This document shows, in pieces, positions 9,305-17,453 of a DNA stretch of 64,000 bases. The notes beneath the pieces are model-generated. The model was not told where the DNA came from. It did not search any database and saw nothing but the letters and a program-made list of their open reading frames with translations. The stretch's first letter is position 1. Every line of letters starts with the position of its first letter. This DNA is from Planctomycetota bacterium (GTDB lineage: Bacteria > Planctomycetota > GCA-002687715 > DRQF01). The stretch is taken from the NCBI GenBank assembly GCA_020639295.1, contig JACKGY010000008.1:196422-260421 (forward strand), given 5' to 3'. The position numbers and the translations under genes were made by a program.

Positions 9305-10694
9305 AATTCATGAGGGCTCGACCGAGGGCCTCGACGAGGATGCGGAGGTCCTCCTCCGCCGTGCTCCGCCCGGTGATGCAGGCGCGCAGGACCTCCCGTT
9401 CCGGCTCGTGAAGGCGGACGGCGGTGATGAAGGCCGCGCCCGAATCGGCCACCGCGCGCGCCAGCGCGCCCGCCTTGATCGCCCCCGATTCGATCGCCGG
9501 GTGGCTGAAGCAGACCGTGGGCAAGGGCGTGGCGTTCACGAGCTCGAAACCGGCGGCGCGGAGCAGCTCGCGCAGCCGCTCGCCGAGATCGGCCTGGCGG
9601 TCGATCATCGCCCCGTAGCCCGCGAGTCCCCGCGTGGTCAAGGCCAGGAAGAGGGGCAGCCCGGCGAAGCGCCGCGACCACTGCATGGTGGTCAGGAAGG
9701 GATCGACACCGCGATCGCCGAGGCCGGTCGCGAGCCCGGCGCGAACGCTGAAGGCGCGGGCGACCGCGTCGGGATGTCGGCAGAAGAACATCCCCGCCCC
9801 CATCGGCACCGCCAGCCACTTGTGCGCGTCCCAGGTCACCGAATCGGCCGCGGCGATCCCGTCGAGCGCCGGCGCCAGCCGTTCCGACAGGAGCGCGGTG
9901 CCGCCCCAGGCGGCGTCGACGTGGAACCAGGCACCGAATTCGCGGGCCAGATCGCTCAGCTCGGTCAGCGGATCGATCGCGCCGGCGGCGGTGCTGCCGG
10001 CGGTGCCGACCACGACGAGCGGCAGGCGGCCGAGCTCGCGGTCGCGACGCATGCGTTCGGCGAGCCGATCGAGCCGCAGGCGCTGGTCGCGGTCGACCGC
10101 GATCGTGCGTAGCGCGCTGCGGCCCAGGCCGGCGATGCGTACCAGCTTGGCGAAGGAGTCGTGCCCCGCCTGGGAGAGATAGATCATCGGCGGCCGATCG
10201 AGGCCGCGGAGCCCCTCCTCCAGCCAGCGCGGACAGGCCCGCGCCAGGGCCGCGAGGACGGCGCTGAGATTGGCCTCGGCGCCGCCGGTCGTGAAGCAGG
10301 CGGTCGCCTGATCGGGGTCGTAGCCGATCCGCTCCATCAACAGGCGAAGCGTGGCCCCTTCGATCTCGGCGGCGAAGGGGGCGTAGTCATGGATCGCGAG
10401 CTGCGGATTGTAGATCCCGGCCAGCGCCGCGCCGAGCGCGGCCTCGGGCAGGACGGCGGGATTGAAGAAGCCGAAGTGCCGGGGGTGCTCGGCCTGCACG
10501 CCGGCGGCCCGCATCATCGCGCCGAGCTCGGCCAGAACCTCGGGCAACGGCCGCGGCTCGACGAAGCCGGCCGCGAGAAGCTCGACCCGCGCCCGCAGCG
10601 CCGCCGTCTCGATGCCTCGCGACACCGGGCCCCGCGCGACCTCCGCCGCGAAGCACCCGGCCTCCGCCGCGACCAGGCTCCATGGATCATCCAT
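9303..10694 (-). CDS. Pyridoxal-phosphate-dependent group II decarboxylase
   Basis: 463 residues from the ATG at 10694, preceded by GGAGGAGG. Group II (DDC/GAD-like) amino-acid decarboxylase, fold type I PLP enzyme. The PLP lysine is K292 in DAHKWLAVPMGAG, next to the usual His; the HVDAAWGG block (258-265) has the Asp that binds the pyridine nitrogen; FTTGGAEANLSA (134-145) and GTAGSTAAGAIDPL (from 230) are the cofactor-binding loops. The N-terminal HPRHFGFFNPAVLPE segment (70-84) matches the substrate-side region of aromatic-L-amino-acid decarboxylases. Members act on tyrosine, tryptophan, DOPA, glutamate, aspartate or other substrates; which one cannot be read here. It appears monocistronic. 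Confidence 0.9.
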   Translation of the reverse strand: MDDPWSLVAAEAGCFAAEVARGPVSRGIETAALRARVELLAAGFVEPRPLPEVLAELGAMMRAAGVQAEHPRHFGFFNPAVLPEAALGAALAGIYNPQLAIHDYAPFAAEIEGATLRLLMERIGYDPDQATACFTTGGAEANLSAVLAALARACPRWLEEGLRGLDRPPMIYLSQAGHDSFAKLVRIAGLGRSALRTIAVDRDQRLRLDRLAERMRRDRELGRLPLVVVGTAGSTAAGAIDPLTELSDLAREFGAWFHVDAAWGGTALLSERLAPALDGIAAADSVTWDAHKWLAVPMGAGMFFCRHPDAVARAFSVRAGLATGLGDRGVDPFLTTMQWSRRFAGLPLFLALTTRGLAGYGAMIDRQADLGERLRELLRAAGFELVNATPLPTVCFSHPAIESGAIKAGALARAVADSGAAFITAVRLHEPEREVLRACITGRSTAEEDLRILVEALGRALMN

Positions 10695-10827
10695 CGCCCC
10701 GCCTCCTCCGCTCGCCGCGCGGACCACGCGCCGACCGATCCGCCGGTCGGCGCCGGGCCCCAGGATCCCCGCTCGCAGGACCGCTGGCAAGGCGGGTCGT
10801 GGTCGATCGTGGCCGCGGCGCCCGGCG

Positions 10828-11052
10828 TCAGCGCGACCGTCGTTTGTCGTGACGACGACGGGTCAGTTCCCAGAGTCCGCCGAGAAGCAGGACGAGGCCG
10901 AGCCCGAGCCCCTGTGGGTCGGGGCGCCCCGAGGGCCCGGACCAGCCGGAGTGCATGAACGACAGGGCGATCATGAAGGCGCCGACGACGACGGCCACCC
11001 GGAAGGGCCATTCGATCCGCGGCGGTCTCGTTCTCATCGGCATCGACCCCAT
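10828..11052 (-). CDS. Small two-helix membrane protein
   Basis: Up to 74 residues from the ATG at 11052; in-frame ATGs at 11043 and 11037 would remove three or five residues, and none has a clear Shine-Dalgarno site. Two hydrophobic segments are plain (FRVAVVVGAFMIALSFM and GLGLGLVLLLGGLWEL) and the protein ends in a strongly basic tail (TRRRHDKRRSR), suggesting the C-terminus stays in the cytoplasm. It lies downstream of, and on the same strand as, the candidate selenoprotein but is separated by a hairpin at 11168-11195. No family recognised; it could be a chance open frame. Confidence 0.42.
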   Translation of the reverse strand: MGSMPMRTRPPRIEWPFRVAVVVGAFMIALSFMHSGWSGPSGRPDPQGLGLGLVLLLGGLWELTRRRHDKRRSR

Positions 11053-11167
11053 GCGACCGCCAGGCCCAGGCGACGTCGGCGACGGCCCGGACGATTCCTG
11101 GACCATGATGGCCCACCCGGAGCGGATCGCGCGGGGGAACGCGCGAGTCCAGCCCCCGCAAGAACGA

Positions 11168-11195
11168 GGGGCGACGCCCAGGTAGACGTCGCCCC
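11168..11195 (-). terminator. Hairpin terminator downstream of the candidate selenoprotein gene
   Basis: GGGGCGACG and CGTCGCCCC form a 9-bp stem. Read on the minus strand it is followed by TCGTTCTTG, close to the (C)TCGTTTC tail seen after several other hairpins in this window. It sits 26 bases after the stop at 11222. Confidence 0.6.
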
Positions 11196-11221
11196 CCGCC
11201 GACATGATTCTCGATCCGGAT

Positions 11222-12106
11222 TCAGCCGTCCTTCGCCAGGTCCTCGCGCAGGAGCGGCGGATTCGACAGCTCGACCAGCCGATCGAGCAGCTTCTCGAAT
11301 TCGGCGACCGCCTCGTCGTAGGCCTGTTGCCGCTTGTCGACCTTCTTGTCGGCGGCCTCGCCCTCACGATCGTCCATGCGCGCCTTGACCCCGTCGAGCA
11401 GGACGCTGGCATCGGCCACCCGATCCTCGGCCTTCTGGACCTCGTCGACCAGGTCTTCCATGGCGGCCAGGACCTTGCTCATGCTCGCCTTGTAGTGCGC
11501 CGCGAAGACCCTGTTCATCGCCGAGCGGAAGGCCGAGGCCGACTTCTTGCCGGCCAGCCGCGCCACCTCCTCGCCGCGCGCGTCGAGGAAGAGGAGAACC
11601 GGCACCTTCTTCAGGTACTGCTTCTGGATCCGCTCGTCGCGGATCTCCCGGGCGTCGATCTCGAAGCAACGGAAGAAGCGCGTGGCCAGGACGATCTCCT
11701 CCGAGCCGAAGATCTTCTCCTCGTAGGCCATGCGATCCTCGAAGTCGATCAGACCTCGGATGTAGACGATGGCCGGGCGGTGCTTGCGATCATCGAGCTG
11801 CAGCAGATTCGAGATGGGCAGGCTGCGCTCACCATACTTGTCGTCCTTGGCCATCGGCCAGGACGCTTCCCGCCAGTCGATCCGCAGCATCCGGGCCAGT
11901 TTGGGGCTCCGCTTGCTGCCGATGAGATGCACGTCGACGCGACCCGCGCCGCCGGAGGACTTGCCCTTCGCCCCCCCTCCACCCGCGGAGGGAGAACCCG
12001 AGCCGCCGCCTCCGGAACCGCCACCTCAGCACTGGGCCGCGGTCGGAACCTGCAGCGCCAGCGCCAGGAGCGCGATCAGAGGCAAGATCGAGAACAGGGT
12101 CTTCAT
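11222..12106 (-). CDS. Candidate selenoprotein: exported thioredoxin-fold protein with in-frame TGA (Cys-Sec)
   Basis: Reading from the ATG at 12106, which has AAAGGAGA eight bases upstream, gives a signal peptide (MKTLFSILPLIALLALALQV, then PTAAQ), Cys26 (12029-12031) and one in-frame TGA at codon 27 (12026-12028). The frame then continues through a Gly/Ser linker (about residues 28-57) into a thioredoxin-like domain: RPAIVYIRG strand, IDARE, cis-Pro block KKVPVLLFLDARGEE. A helical coiled coil and the stop at 11222 follow. The domain lacks CxxC at the usual place, so the only evident redox pair is Cys26 plus residue 27. The alternative start, a GTG at 11932, has no Shine-Dalgarno site and discards signal peptide and linker. 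If TGA is Sec the product has 294 residues; otherwise this is a nonsense mutant or sequence error. Confidence 0.68.
11986..12014 (-). promoter_or_regulatory. Candidate bacterial SECIS-like stem-loop
   Basis: On the minus strand, 11 bases after the in-frame TGA, CGGAGG can pair with CCTCCG around a 17-base loop (CGGCGGCTCGGGTTCTC). Bacterial SECIS elements sit just downstream of the UGA, with a G among the first loop bases, as here (second loop base). The region is GC-rich and codes for a Gly/Ser linker, so the pairing could be chance. Confidence 0.35.
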
Positions 12107-12345
12107 GTAGTGGTCTCCTTTCCAGCTCTCTCCTGAGCCGTCTCCAGCCGTCGAGCCTACTTCTCGGCGCGCGCGGCACGAAGCAGGAAATCGGTTTGGA
12201 AGGAGAAACAGCGCGACTCACTACCTTTGAGGATGGACCGGAGCGCGCGCCGCGAAGGGCGCTGGGCGCACGCGCACTGCACAGTGCATGGCCCCGAGGT
12301 CGGGATCGCCACGCGAGTTCGACATCACCGTGATCGCCGAGGGGC

Positions 12346-14280
12346 TCAGAACTCGAGTTCGAGCGTCTCGGGAACGTCGACCGTCCGGGCCGCGTCCTCG
12401 CCCGCCGCCGCGCTCCAGACCCGGTAGCGCCCGCGCGGGAGATGCCGGAGAAGGCAGCGGCCGTCGTCACCGCAGAGTCCCCCGCGACCGAGCCAGGAGT
12501 TCGTCGACGACTCGAGGCGAATCCGCTCCCCCGGCTTCGACCGGACCACGAGGTCGTGGAGTTCGGGCACCCGGAAGGTCGCCACCTTGCCCGATTCCAG
12601 GGTGATGCTGCCCTGATCGATCTGGGACCGGCCGGTCATCGCACTGCCGACGTCGAGCCAAAGCATGTAGTCCAGGGTTCCCGGTCTCAGCTTCAGCTCG
12701 GGCGCTTCGCCGTTCCGGTCGAAGGTCAGCTCCTCCTCGATCGTGAACCCGCTGCCTCGGCGTCGGCCCAGGAGGACCCGATAGCTCCCGAGGTCCGGGT
12801 CGAGGCCGATGAGCCGGAGCTTGAAGGCCTCGGCCTCGACCAGCCGGATGTCGACCTCCCGGGTCAGGCCGTAGCGGAAGGTGGCACGGCCCTCCATCGA
12901 TCGATCGTTGCCCGGGCTGGCGGCGATGGTCATCGTCGAGGAACGGGCCGTATCGACCGGTAGCGACTCCGGCAACCTGATGACGGCCTCCCAGACCCCG
13001 GTCGCCACCGGCCAGCTCAAGGCAACGGGCCCGGACGAACGTTCCGTTTCGAGCCGCAACTGGAGCTGCCGGCCGGCGAAGGCCTCGCCGTCCGGGCCGA
13101 AGACGCGCACGCGCAGGCGCTGCTCCTCGGCAGGCCCCTCGTAGGTCAGATCCCGCTGCACCACACCGCCGACGTAGTCGAAGGGGATCGCGACCTCCGG
13201 CGTCTCGTGAGCACGGGCGTGGCCGAGCATCAGGGCGATGACGTAGCGGCCGGGCTTCCTGTCCGGAAACGCGAATTCGAGCCCCTCGTTGCCGCCCACG
13301 CGGACCGGGCGCAGCCGGCTTCGGCGGCGTTGCCCGGGATCATCGAATTCCGCGGCCTCGAACAGGAAGACGCTGCCCACGAAGGGGATCTCGCTCTCGA
13401 CGAGGACCTTCCCGTGGATGATCGAACGCTCGGCCGCCATCTGGAGGACGACCTCGGGCACGGGGCGGCCGACGGCGTGCTCGATCTCGACCTCGGTCGA
13501 TTCCACCTGCCTGGCCCCCTCCCCGGCACGGGCGCGGAGCAGCCAGCGGCCGGCCGGAAGTTTGATCTCCGGTCGGTCGGGACTCCAGTGATGGGGCCAG
13601 TCGCCGGCATCGGGCCCGTTCTTGCCGACGATCTCGACCGGCAGACCTGCCTGGCCATCGAGACCCTGAACCGTCACCCGGATGCGGCCCCGCCACTCGG
13701 CCCTGAAGTCGCGGCTGCCGCCGAGACGAAGCGTGCCGCGAACCGCGGCTGAGACCTGGTAGTCGGCTGCGTCGGCGAAGAGTTCGTATTCGAGGTCGGG
13801 AACGTCTTCGAAGGCGAACTGGCCGGCCTCGTCGCTCGTCACCTTGAAGGTGGTCGCCTCGGTGCGGGCGAGGTGTCGCAGGTAGACGACGACCTGGCCG
13901 CGGAGATCCTCGTCACCGGGAGCACGGGTCCAGAGCCGGCTCTGCTCGGCCGTGAACCGCGCCCTCAGGGTGAAGACGACCGAGCCCAGGCCCCGGCCCA
14001 GCTCGTCCGTCACCCGACCGCTGATCCGCCCCTTCTTCGCCGGGAGATCAAAGCGCCCGGCCTCCTCGATCAGGCGACTGAGCGCGGGGTCCTCGCCCTG
14101 GAGGGGCTCTGCGGGCGACGGGACCACGCGCGCCGGTTCGACGCGCTCGCCGGCTGCCACCGCGGCCTGATCGGTTCGCGGAGCGGCGGGCTGGAGGGTC
14201 GGGGCCGGTTCCTCGTCGACGAGGCGGCCGGCAAGGAGACCGGTGCCGATACCGATGAGGAGGGCGAGGGCGAGTTTCAT
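12346..14280 (-). CDS. Membrane-anchored protein with carboxypeptidase-regulatory-like repeats
   Basis: 644 residues from the ATG at 14280, with GGAAGGAG seven bases upstream. The N-terminus is a signal anchor (LALALLIGIGTGLLAGRL) without a clear cleavage site. A low-complexity Ala/Pro/Glu stretch and then several Ig-like beta domains follow; the first (ISGRVTDELGRGLGSVVFTL, about residue 95 on) has the carboxypeptidase regulatory-like signature (SGxVxDxxGxPLxxVxV). SIIHGKVLVES and the last domain (GGLCGDDGRCLLRHLPRGRY) look like further copies. Likely envelope-exposed, with a binding or structural role. It diverges from the membrane-protein pair at 14687. Confidence 0.75.
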   Translation of the reverse strand: MKLALALLIGIGTGLLAGRLVDEEPAPTLQPAAPRTDQAAVAAGERVEPARVVPSPAEPLQGEDPALSRLIEEAGRFDLPAKKGRISGRVTDELGRGLGSVVFTLRARFTAEQSRLWTRAPGDEDLRGQVVVYLRHLARTEATTFKVTSDEAGQFAFEDVPDLEYELFADAADYQVSAAVRGTLRLGGSRDFRAEWRGRIRVTVQGLDGQAGLPVEIVGKNGPDAGDWPHHWSPDRPEIKLPAGRWLLRARAGEGARQVESTEVEIEHAVGRPVPEVVLQMAAERSIIHGKVLVESEIPFVGSVFLFEAAEFDDPGQRRRSRLRPVRVGGNEGLEFAFPDRKPGRYVIALMLGHARAHETPEVAIPFDYVGGVVQRDLTYEGPAEEQRLRVRVFGPDGEAFAGRQLQLRLETERSSGPVALSWPVATGVWEAVIRLPESLPVDTARSSTMTIAASPGNDRSMEGRATFRYGLTREVDIRLVEAEAFKLRLIGLDPDLGSYRVLLGRRRGSGFTIEEELTFDRNGEAPELKLRPGTLDYMLWLDVGSAMTGRSQIDQGSITLESGKVATFRVPELHDLVVRSKPGERIRLESSTNSWLGRGGLCGDDGRCLLRHLPRGRYRVWSAAAGEDAARTVDVPETLELEF

Positions 14281-14686
14281 GGTCGACTCCTTCCCGGGTC
14301 GCGTCCGCGGTCGGATGTGACCGCGGCTCTCTACGGCCATCACTGTCCTCCGGAACTGCGGCCCTGGCAACCCGGGACCGTGGACGAGGTCGAGATACTC
14401 TCCCTTCCCGCGACATCCGGTCGCGGCCGATCGAGGCGGGAAGCCCGCGACCTGGTGATGCGTCCGACCGGGCGCCGCGGCCGGGGCGAGGCCGCCCGGG
14501 CATCGCCTGGCGGCACGCGACTGAGACGGGAGCGGGCAAGGTCGAGACCGGCCATGGGACCGCCGGAACCCGGAACTGAAATCCCGCTGACAACTTTACC
14601 ATTCAAAGTCAGTGCGGTAGAACGATCGGGCCAGGGGCTCGACCCGGGCGAGGCGAGAGTCCGAATCGACGACCTGGAGCAGACCG
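14281..14686. other. Divergent intergenic region
   Basis: About 400 bases between the starts of the gene at 14280 (minus) and the gene at 14687 (plus), so it must hold both promoters. I see no gene. The AT-richer patch 14585-14620 (GACAACTTTACCATTCAAAG) is the most promoter-like part, but no hexamer pair is convincing. GGAGCAG ahead of 14687 is a weak ribosome binding site. Confidence 0.4.
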
Positions 14687-15583
14687 ATGGCCCGGATCCT
14701 GACCGACATCGACCGACTCATCCGTGGCGAGATGCTCGACGCGCCAGCTCTCGGGCGGGGCGAGGTCAAGGTCGACCTGCGCAGCCTGCTGCGGGTCGGG
14801 CTCGTCCTCGGTCTGGTCTATGGCGTCTTCATGGGGCTCTACGCCAGTCTTCGGCCGGCGCATGCCTCGATGCTCGCCATGGTCGCGACGACCCTGAAGG
14901 TCCCGCTGCTCTTCCTCCTGACCTTCCTGGTGACCTTCCCCTCGCTCTACGTCTTCTCGACCCTCATGGGCTCGAAGTGCCGCCTGCACGAGTCGCTCGG
15001 GCTCCTGATCGCCTCGATGGGGACCAATCTGGCCGTGCTCGCGAGCGTCGGCCCGATCACCGCCTTCTTCACGCTCTGTACCGACAGCTACCCCTTCCTC
15101 GTGCTGCTGAACGTCTTCTTCTTCGCCCTTTCGGGACTGATCTCGGTGGGCATCCTGAGCCGCTCCGTCCGCAGCCTCGCGCGGGCGAAGGAGATCGTCG
15201 CGACCGACGCGGACTTCGTCGTCGAGGAGAAGATCGTCGACGACGACGAGACCGACGCGAAGCTCGACGACGAGGACGACTTCGTCGAGGAGACCGCCAG
15301 CGCGGTGATCGCCACGCTGACGCCCGGTGATTCGCCCGAGACGCCGACCGATTTCGACCGGACGCGTTCGCCCCGAATTCGGCACGCCACCGCCTCGCCG
15401 ACGGACTCCCTGGCCAGGGTCTTCCGCGCCTGGGTGATCATCTACGGCATCGTCGGCGCGCAGATGGGTTGGATCCTGAGACCCCTCATCGGCACGCCGG
15501 ATCTGCCCTTCGCCTGGTTCCGACCGCGGGAGGGTTCGTTCCTCACCGGTCTCGGTCAGGCCCTCGTCCAGCTGTTCCGTTGA
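14687..15583 (+). CDS. Multi-pass membrane protein, first of a tandem paralogous pair
   Basis: 298 residues. Hydrophobic segments: LLRVGLVLGLVYGVFMGLY, LKVPLLFLLTFLVTFPSLY, IASMGTNLAVLASVGPI, YPFLVLLNVFFFALSGLI, and one near the C-terminus (WVIIYGIVGAQMGWIL). A long acidic cytoplasmic loop (about residues 180-245, DDDETDAKLDDEDDFVEE) precedes the last helix. Shared with the next gene are LKVPLL, the F-P-S-hydrophobic run, and a terminal QMxWxxRPxxGxPDLPFxxFR block. From memory the family has no settled function. Eight bases separate it from its paralogue, so the two are an operon and may form a heteromer. Confidence 0.78.
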   Translation: MARILTDIDRLIRGEMLDAPALGRGEVKVDLRSLLRVGLVLGLVYGVFMGLYASLRPAHASMLAMVATTLKVPLLFLLTFLVTFPSLYVFSTLMGSKCRLHESLGLLIASMGTNLAVLASVGPITAFFTLCTDSYPFLVLLNVFFFALSGLISVGILSRSVRSLARAKEIVATDADFVVEEKIVDDDETDAKLDDEDDFVEETASAVIATLTPGDSPETPTDFDRTRSPRIRHATASPTDSLARVFRAWVIIYGIVGAQMGWILRPLIGTPDLPFAWFRPREGSFLTGLGQALVQLFR

Positions 15584-15590
15584 CGCCGCG

Positions 15591-16256
15591 ATGAGGGTCC
15601 TGCTCGAAGTCGACGATCTCCTCCGCAGCAGCCGGGCGCACGCCATCGGTCGCGGCCTGGTCCCGGTCCCGGTGCTCGCGACGGTCCTGTGTTCGGCCGG
15701 CTTCCTCTACGGCCTGGCGATGGGCAGCTTCAACGGCCAGATCCAGCAGATGCTCTACTCCGGCCTGAAAGTGCCCTTGCTCCTGCTGGTCGCCACCCTG
15801 GTCTGCTTGCCGAGCTTCTTCGTCCTGAACTCGGTACTCGGCCTCCGTGACGACTTCAGTGCCGCGCTCCGTGGCGTCTTCGCCGCCCAGGCGACCCTCG
15901 CCGTGGTTCTCGCCGCCACCTCGCCCTGGCCGCTCCTGCTCTACGGCTCCACGACCGACTACCGCCTCGCCCTCAACTTCAACGGCCTGCCCTTCCTGCT
16001 CGGCGCCCTCGCGGCCCAGATCGTGCTGGCCCGCCACTACCGCCCGCTGATCGCGCGGAATCGACGCCAACATCTCGCGCTCTGGACCTGGATCTTCCTC
16101 TACATCCTCGTGGCGATGCAGTCGGCCTGGGCCATGCGGCCCTTCGTGGGCGACCCCTCCCTGGAACCGCAGTTCTTCCGCGACGACGCCTGGAGCAACG
16201 GCTTCGTCGAGATCGGCCGCGACCTCCTCCGACTCGGCGGTCTCGACCGTCGCTGA
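15591..16256 (+). CDS. Multi-pass membrane protein, second of the tandem pair
   Basis: 221 residues starting eight bases after the preceding stop. Six hydrophobic segments, including LKVPLLLLVATLVCLPSFF and FLYILVAMQSAWAMRPFVG, line up with the upstream gene; the acidic loop of that gene is absent here and the block before the C-terminus reads RPFVGDPSLEPQFFRDD. The conserved Q-x-x-W-x-x-RPxxGxP motif in both suggests a shared site at the membrane surface. No enzyme or transporter signature is visible. Confidence 0.76.
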   Translation: MRVLLEVDDLLRSSRAHAIGRGLVPVPVLATVLCSAGFLYGLAMGSFNGQIQQMLYSGLKVPLLLLVATLVCLPSFFVLNSVLGLRDDFSAALRGVFAAQATLAVVLAATSPWPLLLYGSTTDYRLALNFNGLPFLLGALAAQIVLARHYRPLIARNRRQHLALWTWIFLYILVAMQSAWAMRPFVGDPSLEPQFFRDDAWSNGFVEIGRDLLRLGGLDRR

Positions 16257-16459
16257 TCTCTCCAGTTCAGGATCGCGGGAATCTCGAATCTGCCAGAGAT
16301 CGGAACGGTCGGATGATCGAACGGGTGCCTGACGTCAATTACCCCGCCCCACTGACGACAATTGGAATTCCCCACGCCGCCCCGCTCCCTGAAAACGTTG
16401 GCAAGGGTCCGTGAGAAGGACCATGATGGGGCCTGACCCAAGCGATCCGGAGCACCGCC

Positions 16460-16771
16460 GTGAGCCGACAGCGATCATCAGGGATTGATGGCGAGCACCC
16501 GGCATGGATCGTCCTGCTCGGCCGTTACCTGGCGATCTACCTGTTCTGTTCGCTCGTGGCCGCGGCATACGCGCAGCAGTTGTACATCGAGCTACCTCTC
16601 CACTTCGGCACGATCATCCCCTTCTTGGGTGTGGTCCTGCTCTTGATCCTCCGCCCCTGGCTGGCGCCCGGACGAAGGTCCTGGCGCGCCGAGGTGGCGG
16701 TCATCGCGGCCATCACCGCGAGCGCGCTCCTGTCCCTGATGCGCTTTGCGGAGATCGTCGCCTCCTGCTGA
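16460..16771 (+). CDS. Small membrane protein, possibly element-borne
   Basis: 103 residues from a GTG start. Three hydrophobic segments (LGRYLAIYLFCSLVAAAYA, IIPFLGVVLLLILRPWL, VAVIAAITASALLSLM). The gene is isolated between the tandem membrane pair and a recombinase fragment, with no strong ribosome binding site. Codon usage is less extreme in third-position GC than in housekeeping genes here (TTG, CTA, GGT, TTT, CCT occur), which fits foreign or decaying DNA. Possibly a cargo remnant of the element that used the neighbouring tRNA-Glu. Confidence 0.45.
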   Translation: MSRQRSSGIDGEHPAWIVLLGRYLAIYLFCSLVAAAYAQQLYIELPLHFGTIIPFLGVVLLLILRPWLAPGRRSWRAEVAVIAAITASALLSLMRFAEIVASC

Positions 16772-16981
16772 ACGACCCGAGGTCGGGGGCCTTCGTCGTG
16801 ATGCGGAGACCCGTTCAGCCTGGTCGTCGTCACCCGAGTCTGCGGGAAGCAGCTCCGGCAGAGCGCCATTGGCATGATCACGGCCAAGAACGTGACGAGC
16901 ACCGCCCCGTTCAGGAACAGTGGCGTGCTCAGGGCGATCATGACCACCGCGAACGAGAGCACGAACGCAGCGGCGAGATGA

Positions 16982-17233
16982 GGCATTCCGTCGGTCCGTG
17001 ACCCCAACGGCGAAGTGCTCGACTGGCATCCGCTCCGGCACACGTTCTGCTGCATCCTGCGCGAGCAGGGCGTCGATGTGGGCACGGCGGCGGTGTTGAT
17101 GGGGCACAGGACGTTGGCGATGACACAGCGGATCCACAGCCGCTACGACCGCATGGAAAAACGGGAAGCGCTCGCGGCACTCCCCGTCTTTCGGTCGCGT
17201 CCCGTGGCCCATCCGTGGCAACGGGAAGCGTAG
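16982..17233 (+). pseudogene. Tyrosine recombinase (integrase) C-terminal remnant
   Basis: The frame open between stops at 16979 and 17231 encodes the last 83 residues of a tyrosine recombinase: LDWHPLRHTFCCILREQGVD (the H-x-x-R box), VLMGHRTLAMTQRI (the G-H box), then the expected catalytic Tyr in HSRYDRM. Everything upstream (first catalytic Arg, core-binding domain) is missing, so this is a truncated gene. It ends 15 bases before the 3' end of tRNA-Glu, the usual integration target, which marks this as the relic of an integrated element. Confidence 0.85.
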
Positions 17234-17248
17234 TTGACCTAAGTCTGA

Positions 17249-17323
17249 TGACCCCGACGGGATTTGAACCCGTGTTATCAGGATGAAAACCTGGTGTCCT
17301 GGACCTGGCTAGACGACGGGGCC
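17249..17323 (-). tRNA. tRNA-Glu (TTC)
   Basis: On the minus strand GGCCCCG pairs with CGGGGTC as acceptor stem (one G-T pair), discriminator A. D arm GTCTAG...GGAC, anticodon loop TTTTCAT with TTC, and T arm ACGGG-TTCAAAT-CCCGT are all in place. CCA is not encoded. The integrase remnant sits at its 3' side. Confidence 0.95.
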
Positions 17324-17331
17324 GGGTGGAA

Positions 17332-17404
17332 TGAGGGCAGCAGGACTCGAACCTGCGACCCACTCCTTAAAAGGGAGTTGCTCTACCTACTGAGCTATGC
17401 CCCC
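17332..17404 (-). tRNA. tRNA-Lys (TTT)
   Basis: Minus strand: acceptor GGGGGCA with TGCCCTC, discriminator A, D arm GCTCAGTAGGTAGAGC, anticodon stem ACTCC/GGAGT around CTTTTAA (anticodon TTT), T arm GCAGG-TTCGAGT-CCTGC. It lies eight bases upstream of tRNA-Glu and is probably co-transcribed with it. CCA is not encoded. Confidence 0.95.
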
Positions 17405-17453
17405 GGGTCGGACGGATCATAGATCCGGCCCCGGGGCGATTCAACCGAGCAGA

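Noticed and set aside
11222..11932. Cytoplasmic version of the thioredoxin-fold gene starting at the GTG at 11932
   Set aside because: No ribosome binding site, and it would waste an intact signal peptide and linker in the same frame; kept only as the fallback if the TGA is a true stop.
16537..16986. Minus-strand membrane protein (hydrophobic run starting MPHLAAAFVL)
   Set aside because: The first 40 residues look membrane-like, but the rest is antisense to the better plus-strand candidate at 16460-16771 and reads as Arg/Ser/Thr-rich noise; perhaps a decayed gene end.
16999..17010. Attachment-site repeat of the tRNA-Glu 3' end (TGACCCCAACGG against TGACCCCGACGG)
   Set aside because: It lies inside the recombinase frame and is only 12 bases with a mismatch; likely chance.
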